From the NCBI GenBank assembly GCA_007693535.1, contig REDK01000096.1, positions 1-40,448 of the forward strand: a stretch of DNA of 40,448 nucleotides. Direction: 5' to 3'. The notes under the pieces are model-generated. The model worked only from the letters and a program-made list of their open reading frames with translations. It did no database searches and was not told the DNA's origin. Within the stretch, counting starts at the first letter, position 1. The number at the start of each line of letters is the position of its first letter. Position numbers and translations under genes: made by a program. Source of the stretch: Chromatiaceae bacterium. Lineage in GTDB: Bacteria; Pseudomonadota; Gammaproteobacteria; Chromatiales; Chromatiaceae. Shown here in pieces: positions 18,530-25,782 of the stretch.

Positions 18530-20212
18530 ATGCCTAGAATCCTCAATCAGATCGACTTCAGACATGTCCGCGGGGACCTGTTCGGCGGGCTCACCGCGGC
18601 CGTGATCGCCCTGCCGATGGCGCTGACCTTTGGCGTCGCCTCCGGCGCCGGGGCCGAGGCCGGCCTCACCGGGGCGGTCGCGGTGGGGCTGTTCGCGGCC
18701 CTGTTCGGCGGCACGCCGACCCTGATCTCCGAGCCCACCGGCCCGATGACGGTGGTCTTCACCGCCGTCATCGCGACCATGCTCGCCGCCTATCCGGAGC
18801 AGGGGCTGGCCATGGCCTTCACCACCGTCATGCTGACCGGGGTGTTTCAGGTCCTGTTCGGCCTGCTACGCCTGGGTGGCTACGTCACCATGATGCCGTT
18901 CACGGTGATCTCCGGCTTCATGTCCGGCATCGGCCTGATCCTGATCATCATCCAACTGCCGGCCCTGCTCGGCCATCCGGCCCCGCCCGGGGGCGTTCTC
19001 GGCGCCCTCATGGCGCTGCCGGAGCTGTTCGATCGGCTCAGCCCACAAGAACTGACGCTCGGCCTGGTAGCGCTGGGTCTGCTGATCCTGACGCCGCGGC
19101 GCCTGCGCCAGTGGGTACCGCCACAACTGCTGGCGCTGCTCATCGGGACCCTGCTGGCCTGGTTCTGGCTCGGCGGCGACGCCTATCGCAACATCGGCCC
19201 GATCCCGCCGGGACCGCCGCTGCCGCAGCTACCGACCTTCACGCCGGAGATGCTGCAGACCATGGTCATCAACGCCTTGGTCCTGGCCATGCTCGGCTCG
19301 ATCGACGCCCTGCTGACCTCAGTGGTCGCCGACAGCCTCACCCGCACCCAACACGATTCCGACAAGGAACTCATCGGCCAGGGACTAGGGAACCTGGCCT
19401 CCGGCATCGCCGGTGGTCTGCCCGGCGCCGGCGCCACCATGGGCACCGTCGTCAATATCCAGAGCGGGGGACGCACTGCCCTATCCGGGATCGCCCGGGC
19501 GCTGGTCTTGGCAGTGGTGATCTACGGGCTGAGCCCGTTGGTGGCCTTCATCCCCAAGGCGGTGCTGGCTGGCATCGCACTGAAAGTGGGCCTGGACATC
19601 ATCGACTGGCGCTTCCTGCGCCGCGCCCATCGGGTCTCACGCCGCGGCGCCGCGATCATGTACGGGGTGATCCTGATGACGGTCTTCGTGGACCTGATCA
19701 CCGCCGTCGGCATCGGCCTGTTCATCGCCAATATCCTGACCATCCGCCGCCTGGTGGACCTGCAATCGGAAGGCGTGCAACTGCTCGGCCTGCCCAGTGA
19801 TGACAGCGGCGCCACCTGCCCCCATGCCAGCCCGGAAGAGACCCGCATCCTGCGCGATCCAAGCAATGGCGTGGTACTGCTCTGCCTGGCCGGCCCGCTG
19901 GTCTTCGGCGCCGCCAAGGCGGTCACCCGCCAGCAGCACCTACTCACTGCCGCGCGCTCGCTGATCATCGATCTCACCGCGGTCCCGCATCTGGGGGTGA
20001 CCACCTCCCTGGCCATCGAGACCGTCATCCGCCATGCCAGCGAACAGGGCATCGAGGTCTACCTGACCGGGCTCAATGCACAGGCACGCAAGCGGCTACA
20101 CAGCCTGGAGATCGACCGGATCATCCCACCCGAGCGTTGGATCCTCCATCGGGCCGCCGCCCTCAAGCGCGCGGTCGCCGATCGCGCCGGTCAATTGCGC
20201 CTGGCCGCCTGA
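18530..20212 (+). CDS. SulP-family bicarbonate/sulfate transporter, BicA-like, with STAS domain
   Basis: The 560-aa inner-membrane protein has about 12-14 helices (residues ~15-410) and a cytoplasmic STAS domain (~440-550, with SLIIDLTAVPHLGVTTSLAIE). The N-terminal part, IDFRHVRGDLFGGLTAAVIALPMALTFGVASGAGAEAGL read in shorter pieces, and LISEPTGPMTVVFTAVIA are very close to the cyanobacterial sodium-dependent bicarbonate transporter BicA. I therefore favour bicarbonate over sulfate, in line with a CO2-fixing host; substrate choice remains inferred. The start at 18530 gives the typical N-terminus (MPRILNQIDFRHVRGD). It lies 62 bases after the uspA pseudogene. No other carbon-concentrating gene is in the window. 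Confidence 0.88.
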   Translation: MPRILNQIDFRHVRGDLFGGLTAAVIALPMALTFGVASGAGAEAGLTGAVAVGLFAALFGGTPTLISEPTGPMTVVFTAVIATMLAAYPEQGLAMAFTTVMLTGVFQVLFGLLRLGGYVTMMPFTVISGFMSGIGLILIIIQLPALLGHPAPPGGVLGALMALPELFDRLSPQELTLGLVALGLLILTPRRLRQWVPPQLLALLIGTLLAWFWLGGDAYRNIGPIPPGPPLPQLPTFTPEMLQTMVINALVLAMLGSIDALLTSVVADSLTRTQHDSDKELIGQGLGNLASGIAGGLPGAGATMGTVVNIQSGGRTALSGIARALVLAVVIYGLSPLVAFIPKAVLAGIALKVGLDIIDWRFLRRAHRVSRRGAAIMYGVILMTVFVDLITAVGIGLFIANILTIRRLVDLQSEGVQLLGLPSDDSGATCPHASPEETRILRDPSNGVVLLCLAGPLVFGAAKAVTRQQHLLTAARSLIIDLTAVPHLGVTTSLAIETVIRHASEQGIEVYLTGLNAQARKRLHSLEIDRIIPPERWILHRAAALKRAVADRAGQLRLAA

Positions 20213-20550
20213 ACCCGCGGCCGCTCCCGTCGCGGCCAGTCGCTGCCCGAGCGGCCGGGTCGGCCGCGTTCCAATACCCGCAGGCGCGGCACCAATCGAT
20301 CAGCGCGCCACGCAATCGCCACCGGACAGTTTGGCCCAAGCGTCTCGGAAGACAGGTGCAGCGCCTGCTCGGCGCTGACTATCCGGCAGCGAAATCCGCA
20401 GCATTGGCGCTGTGTTTCTGGTCTTTGTCCCCCGTCAGGCCTCGGAACGGCTCTGATGATTCTGCAAGCTTCAGCGGCGTGCCTTCTACTGCCGAAGCGA
20501 TTGGGTGGCCAGGTCCGCGTGGAGGCTGGGCATGGCTGAACGCTCGAAAT

Positions 20551-20640
20551 ACTCAACACAAAGGCGCGAGGACCCCAGAACGCGAGGAAGAAAGCGAATA
20601 GAACCTGTGCGTCTCTGCGCCTTCGCGTCTTTGCCTGATA
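20551..20640. repeat. Inverted repeat resembling a common dispersed intergenic element
   Basis: The arm acacaaaggcgcgagga (from 20556) pairs with ctgcgccttcgcgtctttg (20615-20633) at about 11 of 13 core positions. Such caaaggcgcgaag / cttcgcgtctttg pairs are widespread intergenic repeats in bacteria. The rest of the gap from 20213 to about 20743 contains no recognisable gene. Confidence 0.45.
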
Positions 20641-20743
20641 GTGAGGCGCAGATCGTCTCGTCGGGCAACGAATAGGCGACCACTGCCGAACCAGGCGCTG
20701 ATGGCAGCCTCCCATTTCTTCAGCGATCAATAATTGCGCGCAT

Positions 20744-21099
20744 CCCTATAAACTGCTGCCGTTGCTCAAAGGATTGACGCTGTTCTTCTGGGCAGCTGAG
20801 ACCTGGTGGATACCACTCCTTATCTGCCTGCTGGTCTGGACCCATCTGATCGGGCTTCAGTCTTGCGGAGGTTCAGCATTGGGATGGGGGGCGGCCTTCC
20901 CGCTGGGAATGTATACTGCCTGCACCCATCAGTTGATGCTGGCCCTGCAGTGATACCCTGGCTGCTCGCGATCCCGCGCTTCACGGTGCATATCGCCCTG
21001 CGAATCTGGCCGCTCGCCTTCGCCGGCCTGCTGCACCAAGTCATGTGCGACCGACTGGGGTTGCTGCGCTGCGCCCCCAGCGGCGAGGTCGTGGGCTGA
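20744..21099 (+). pseudogene. C-terminal remnant of a TehA/SLAC1-type transporter
   Basis: One frame from 20744 reads PYKLLPLLKGLTLFFWAAET, then WWIPLLICLLVWTHL and AAFPLGMYTACTHQLMLAL before a stop. The homology goes on in another frame near 20950 with PWLLAIPRFTVHIALRIWPLAFAGLLHQV, ending at 21099. The pattern W-W-x-P-L-L ... FPLGMYT ... IP-R-x-x-x ... W-x-L-x-F-x-G-L-L is that of the last helices of the tellurite-resistance/dicarboxylate transporter family. The first ~8 helices are missing and at least one frameshift is present, so this is not functional. It is not certain whether the gene was native or acquired. Confidence 0.65.
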
Positions 21100-21272
21100 G
21101 CCGGCGCGCGGCCGGCAAGTGACAGCCGGAGCAGGCCGCGCACCCCAGACCTGACGGCCCAGGCCTGACGCCCCAGACTAGGCGAGTGCCATAGGCGAGC
21201 GCCCGCCGCGCCGCGCATCGAGACGCGGCCAGACCATCTCATTCACCGACCATCCCCGACCCAGATCACACC

Positions 21273-21533
21273 ATGAACCATGCCGTGCGTATCCTCTATT
21301 TCGCCAGCCTGCGCGAGCACGTTGGTATCGCCGAGGAAGACCTGCGCATCGACGCGGGCACGACCGTGCACCATCTGCTGGAGCGGTTGCGCGCCCGTGA
21401 CAGCACCTGGGCGCAGGCGCTCGGCCCAAGCCAGCGCATCATGGTGTCCGTCAATCAGGAACTGGCCCGGCCCGAGACCCCGCTCGGTGCCGGCGATGAA
21501 GTTGCCTTCTTTCCACCCGTGACCGGCGGTTGA
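21273..21533 (+). CDS. moaD: Molybdopterin synthase sulfur carrier subunit MoaD
   Basis: The 86-aa ubiquitin-like protein carries the thiocarboxylate sulfur for molybdopterin synthesis. It has the family strand VRILYFASLREHVGIAEEDL, a central VHHLLERL helix, AVNQE-like VSVNQELA and the essential C-terminal VAFFPPVTGG ending in Gly-Gly. Length is normal. It would be activated by a MoeB-type enzyme, such as the one at 38-829. moaE usually follows moaD but no intact moaE is seen here. The nearest upstream gene is a decayed transporter. Confidence 0.94.
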   Translation: MNHAVRILYFASLREHVGIAEEDLRIDAGTTVHHLLERLRARDSTWAQALGPSQRIMVSVNQELARPETPLGAGDEVAFFPPVTGG

Positions 21534-21887
21534 TGTGGTCTATCCTCTGGAGCGCGAGGTCGAGGCGCTGCGACCGGCATTGTGCATCCTGCGCGCCCTG
21601 ATCCACGCCTGGCGCACGGTTGGCGATGACCACGTCGGACCCGCAACCGCGCCCGCCGCCATGGCAGGCAACCTCGATTGACCGCCGCCGCGATGATGGC
21701 GGTGCCGCGCTGAGCGTTAGCGAACTGCACCATCGGCCTGCTGGACGTCGGTTCGGCGTCGCGGGTAGCGCCCGCCCGGCTGGTCGCGGCGCGGGCACGG
21801 GCCAAAACCACCGCCGATCCAGCCGTATGAGCGCGGCCTGGTCGCTGACAGCGCGGGATCACTGAGCTGCAACCAGTAGGGCTATCC
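21534..21887 (+). other. 354-base gap between moaD and cas6, no intact gene
   Basis: No intact frame was recognised. Directly after moaD one frame reads VVYPLEREVEALRPAL, faintly like the N-terminal part of MoaE, and then loses any likeness. It could be a moaE remnant, but the match is too short to call. The base composition stays high in GC. The cas6 start at 21888 marks the left end of the CRISPR-Cas locus, so a junction between core and accessory DNA may lie in this gap. Confidence 0.4.
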
Positions 21888-22904
21888 ATGGAACTCATCC
21901 TGACCCGGCTGCGCTTCACTTGCACCGCCCTGGAGACCATCGAACTGCCCGCCTACAGCGGTTCGGCCTGGCGCGGGGTGCTCGGTCATGGGCTGCGCGG
22001 CGCGGTCTGCGTGACCCGCCAACCCCGCTGCGACGATTGCCTGCTGCTCGCCCAGTGCGTCTATCCGCGCCTGTTCGAAGCGCTGCCGGCCGGCCCCGCG
22101 ACCAGCACCTCCGTCAACCCCGCCCGCTACCGCGCCCCGCCACCCCCCTATGTGTTGGAGGTCGCCGACCAGCAACCGCGCGCGATCGCCCCCGGGGCTG
22201 ACCTGACGCTGGGCCTGACCCTGATCGGCAGCGTGAATGCGGCCACCCTGCCAGCCTATCTGATCGCCGCCCTGCAACGGGCCGGCACCCGCGGACTGGG
22301 CCGCGCGCGCGGGCGCTTTGCCGTGGCGACCCTGGCCCAGGAGCGCAGCGCGGGTAGCGATGATTGGATGCCCATCTACCGGGCCGCGGACGGCCGCCTG
22401 CACCCCTGCCAGCCCACGACCCGGCCACCACCGCCCTGCCCGGAGCAGGTTCAGCTCGAGTTGATCACCCCGCTGCGCCTCAAGCACCGCGGTCGCCTGA
22501 TCGGCCCCCGACATCTGCGCGCCGCCGACATCGCGCGCGCCCTGCTCAGCCGCCTCGCCCTGCTCGCCGCCTGCCACGAACCCCAGGCCGCCACCCCCGA
22601 CTGGGCCGCGCTGCACCGCGCGGCGGCGGAGTTGAGCCTGCACCACCCGCGCCTGCGCTGGCAGGACTGGACCCGCTGGTCGTCGCGCCAGGGCACCAGC
22701 ATGCAACTCGGCGGCCTGCTCGGCAGCGTCGACCTCGCCGGCCCCGCCCTGCCCCGCCTCTGGCCGTTACTCTGGCTGGGCCAATGGACCCATCTTGGCA
22801 AAGGCACTAGCTTCGGCCTTGGCGGCTACCGCCTGCACCGCGCAGAACCTGCCGGGCCGACCGCGGCCGCCGCCGCGGACCCACCGCAACCTTGCCGGCG
22901 CTAA
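21888..22904 (+). CDS. cas6: CRISPR RNA-processing endoribonuclease Cas6 (RAMP)
   Basis: The 338-aa protein should cut the precursor CRISPR RNA within each repeat. It matches the Cas6 group with an N-terminal cysteine cluster (C41, C48, C51, C57) and a C-terminal RAMP domain with TPLRLKHRGRLIG, a W-rich helix, and the closing glycine-rich loop THLGKGTSFGLGGYRL (about residues 297-312). The ATG has GTAGGG upstream and starts the family-type strand MELILTRLRFT. Catalytic residues vary in Cas6 and are not assigned. The gene opens the type III-B locus; the CARF gene follows after a 273-base gap. Confidence 0.88.
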   Translation: MELILTRLRFTCTALETIELPAYSGSAWRGVLGHGLRGAVCVTRQPRCDDCLLLAQCVYPRLFEALPAGPATSTSVNPARYRAPPPPYVLEVADQQPRAIAPGADLTLGLTLIGSVNAATLPAYLIAALQRAGTRGLGRARGRFAVATLAQERSAGSDDWMPIYRAADGRLHPCQPTTRPPPPCPEQVQLELITPLRLKHRGRLIGPRHLRAADIARALLSRLALLAACHEPQAATPDWAALHRAAAELSLHHPRLRWQDWTRWSSRQGTSMQLGGLLGSVDLAGPALPRLWPLLWLGQWTHLGKGTSFGLGGYRLHRAEPAGPTAAAAADPPQPCRR

Positions 22905-23177
22905 CCCCGCCCAGCGTCAGCGGCATCATCAGCGGTACCATGCGGCGGCACGCGCTCGCCGCCGGCCCGCCTCAGAGGTTATGAAACAATCGCCGGCCGT
23001 CGCGAGGGCGCTCCCGGGCGTGTCCGGCAAGGCGCGGGAGGCCGAAACTTGGGGAGCGTCGCCAGCTTACGGGACCCGATTTTCGGTTTTCCGCAGCGCA
23101 GTCGGGCGCGTCCGGGTGCGTCCGCAGTAGGTCGGAGGTTTTTTCTCAGCCTCTCACAGCCCGCCCGGAACGCCGCC

Positions 23178-24335
23178 ATGGATTACCAACCTTCCAGCTA
23201 TCCTCGCCGCGTCCTGCTGGCGGTCGCCGGCCTCTCACCGCAAGTCGTCACCGAGACCCTGTATGCCCTGGCGGTGACTGGTCGCCCCGCCTTCATTCCT
23301 ACCGAGGTGCGCCTGATCACCAGCAGCGAGGGGGCCGAGCGTGCCCGCCTCGCCCTGCTCTCCGCCGACCCTGGCTGGTTTGAACGGTTGCGCCGCGACT
23401 ACGCGCTGCCGCCGATCGCCTTCGGCCACGACCACATCCAGATCCTGCACGACGCCGCCGGCCGACCCCTGGCCGACATCCGCGACGAGGCCGACAACGA
23501 AAGCGTCGCCGACTGCATCACCGCCACCGTCCGCACCCTGACTGCCGACCCCGACTGCGCCCTGCACGTCTCCATCGCCGGCGGCCGCAAGACCATGGGT
23601 TACTACGCCGGCTATGCCCTGTCCCTCTTCGGTCGCTCCCAGGACCGGCTGTCTCACGTCCTGGTCAGCGACCCCTACGAGCAGAGTTGGGACTTCTTCT
23701 ACCCCACCCCGGCCTCACGCATCATCACCACCCGCGACAACAAACTCGCCGACACCAAGGACGCCCGCGTCAGCCTGGCGCTGGTCCCCTTCGTGCGCCT
23801 GCGCGAAGGCCTGCCCGAGCGACTGCTCGCCGGCATCGCCAGTTTCGGCGCCAGCATTGCCGCCGCCCAGCGCGCGCTCAGGCCGCCGCGGCTGACCATC
23901 GACCTGGCCGGCCAGCGCATCCGCGCCGCCGGCGAGATCATCCCGCTGGCGCCGGCGGTACTCGCCTTCTACGCCATGCTGGCACGCCGCCGCTGCCAGG
24001 GGCTGCATCCGGCCCGCTGGGACAGCGACGGGATCGATCGGCAATACCTGGCCGAATACCGGCGCATCGTCGGCGCCGAACATGGCGAATACGAACGCGC
24101 CGAGACCGCACTTGCCGATGGCATGACCGCCGAGTACTTCGACCAGCGCAAATCGCGCAGCAACAGCGCCCTGATCCAGGCCCTGGGTACCCGATTGGCC
24201 GCCGCCTATCTGATTCAGCCCGATGGCAAACGCCCGCGCACCCGCTACCGGCTGGCGTTGGAGCCGGCAATGATCGACTTCGCGGCCCTCGACGCCGCCG
24301 CACCCGCCAGCGACACCGCGGCGCCACCCGGCTGA
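23178..24335 (+). CDS. NE0113-family CARF protein (type III CRISPR ancillary)
   Basis: The 385-aa protein belongs to the NE0113/TIGR02584 group found next to type III systems. Its N-terminal Rossmann-like CARF domain shows VAGLSPQVVTETLYAL (residues 17-32) and the ligand-loop motif SIAGGRKTMGYY (132-143). CARF domains bind cyclic oligoadenylate made by Cas10, and some members degrade it. The C-terminal third (from about residue 235) is helical, looks like a winged-helix or similar domain, and has no RX4-6H HEPN motif, so it is unlikely to be a HEPN ribonuclease. The start is the ATG at 23178; the open frame upstream lacks homology. A run of six T at 23141-23146 precedes it. Its output, whether ring nuclease or transcription control, is unknown. 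Confidence 0.82.
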   Translation: MDYQPSSYPRRVLLAVAGLSPQVVTETLYALAVTGRPAFIPTEVRLITSSEGAERARLALLSADPGWFERLRRDYALPPIAFGHDHIQILHDAAGRPLADIRDEADNESVADCITATVRTLTADPDCALHVSIAGGRKTMGYYAGYALSLFGRSQDRLSHVLVSDPYEQSWDFFYPTPASRIITTRDNKLADTKDARVSLALVPFVRLREGLPERLLAGIASFGASIAAAQRALRPPRLTIDLAGQRIRAAGEIIPLAPAVLAFYAMLARRRCQGLHPARWDSDGIDRQYLAEYRRIVGAEHGEYERAETALADGMTAEYFDQRKSRSNSALIQALGTRLAAAYLIQPDGKRPRTRYRLALEPAMIDFAALDAAAPASDTAAPPG

Positions 24336-24702
24336 ATGCAGGGCCGCGGCACCGCCGCAACATCGATCAGAGCCGGCCACGGGGATCTGGGTTCGGCGCT
24401 GGTCCTTCCCGGCCGGCACCACCGGTACAGGCGCCGCGGCCAAGTCACGCACCGGTGCCGCGCGGGCCTGCCCACGACACCGCAAGCTTGCCAACCCTGC
24501 CGCATGCCGCGCCGGATGCTCCAATGACCACTCGGCGCCGGATCGCAGCAGGTCCATGGACCCAGGGAAGGGGCGCCCTCCGATGTCCACCCCGACGCTG
24601 GGGCATGGGTGCGGCGGGTTCCGGCCGGTGCGGCCGGGTGCGGTAACCCTGTTGCCAACGCTGTATCATCCACGACTCGACCATGACACAGGAACCGGAG
24701 CG
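24336..24702. other. 367-base gap upstream of the cmr operon
   Basis: No gene is recognised. Because cmr1 to cmr6 are tightly packed downstream, the promoter of the cmr operon should lie here. A sequence ttgccaacgctgtatcatcc near 24651-24670 has -35- and -10-like hexamers but with a wrong spacing, so no promoter is called. A ribosome binding site (GGAAC-CGGAG) precedes cmr1. Confidence 0.35.
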
Positions 24703-25782
24703 ATGCGCCAACAGAGCTTCCTCGTCCAGTTCACCACGCCGGCCTTTCTGGGCAACGCTGACCAAGCAGGCCAATGGCGCACGCCGCCGTTCAAGGCGCT
24801 GCTGCGGCAATGGTGGCGCGTCGCATATGCAGCTGATCACCAATTCCGGGTGGATCTCGCCGCGATGCGCCGGGAAGAGGGACTCATCTTTGGTGTGGCT
24901 GCCGACGCTGCCGCAGATTCACGGAAGGCGCGCCTGCGCTTGCGGCTCGATCGCTGGGACATCGGGCGCCAGGATCATTGGCGTGGCCTGGACGCGGCGC
25001 GGGTCCAACACCCGGAGGTGTCCAATCGGAACGGGCAACCCGTGCCAGTAGGTGCGCAGCTCTATCTGGGCTATGGGCCACTCGGATTCGCTGCCGGACA
25101 GACCGCGCTCAAGGCCAATGCAGCCATACAGGCTGGCGAATCCGCGCGGATCGCGTTGGCGCTCCCTGACCAGGATGTCGCAATGTTCACGCGAGTCTTG
25201 GCACTGCTCGGGCGCTTCGGAACCCTCGGCGGGCGCAGCCGCAATGGCTGGGGCTCGTTCACCCTCGCCCCCACCGACCCAGCACCCAAGCAAGCGGCAG
25301 AATCCATCGCTGCGCTGCCGCTGCGCCCATGGCAAGAGGCCCTGACCCTCGATTGGCCCCATGCGATTGGCACCGACGCTGGCGGGCCGCTGATCTGGCG
25401 CACAGAAATGCGACCGGATTGGCAACAGGTGATGCGGCGCTTGGCCGAGATCAAGATCGCATTACGCACCAGCTTTGCTTTCACTACCGGCCGCAATGCC
25501 CCCCAGCCGGAGGCACGCCATTGGCTGAGCTATCCGGTCACCAATCACTCCGTGCGGGGCTGGGACCAACTGCGCCTCCCCAATAGCCTGCGCTTCAAGG
25601 TCCAGCCGGACCCCGACGGTGGACTGTATGGAATGATCTTCCATGTGCCTTGCATGCCGCCGCAGGCGTTTCGCCCAGAGAAGCGGTCCATCCTGGACGT
25701 CTGGCGGCATGTGCATGCCTTGCTCGATGACTCCACGATGGGCCTGCAGCGCATTTCAACCGGAGCGATGACCCATGGATGA
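24703..25782 (+). CDS. cmr1: Type III-B RAMP protein Cmr1
   Basis: The 359-aa Cas7-like protein caps the 3' end of crRNA in the Cmr effector complex. Seen: the N-terminal RAMP strand with TTPAFLGNADQAGQWRTPPF and KALLRQWWRVAY (typical of Cmr1), a glycine-rich RAMP loop ALLGRFGTLGGRSRNGWGSF, and a C-terminal RAMP half. The start is the ATG at 24703 after CGGAG; upstream in-frame sequence lacks homology. It overlaps the cmr2 start by eight bases, so both are translated together. Codon use is slightly less GC-rich than in the flanking cmr genes. Confidence 0.92.
   Translation: MRQQSFLVQFTTPAFLGNADQAGQWRTPPFKALLRQWWRVAYAADHQFRVDLAAMRREEGLIFGVAADAAADSRKARLRLRLDRWDIGRQDHWRGLDAARVQHPEVSNRNGQPVPVGAQLYLGYGPLGFAAGQTALKANAAIQAGESARIALALPDQDVAMFTRVLALLGRFGTLGGRSRNGWGSFTLAPTDPAPKQAAESIAALPLRPWQEALTLDWPHAIGTDAGGPLIWRTEMRPDWQQVMRRLAEIKIALRTSFAFTTGRNAPQPEARHWLSYPVTNHSVRGWDQLRLPNSLRFKVQPDPDGGLYGMIFHVPCMPPQAFRPEKRSILDVWRHVHALLDDSTMGLQRISTGAMTHG

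Noticed and set aside
20213-20740. Small protein gene after the BicA-like gene (154 codons from 20137)
   Set aside because: It starts inside the transporter gene in another frame and shows no recognisable pattern; its end runs through a dispersed-type repeat.
21534-21700. moaE remnant after moaD
   Set aside because: Only about 15 residues (PLEREVEALRPAL) look faintly like MoaE, too little to call a pseudogene.
22905-23177. Possible old CRISPR or leader between cas6 and the CARF gene
   Set aside because: No repeated unit is found; only short direct repeats (gcgtccg) and a T-run are seen.
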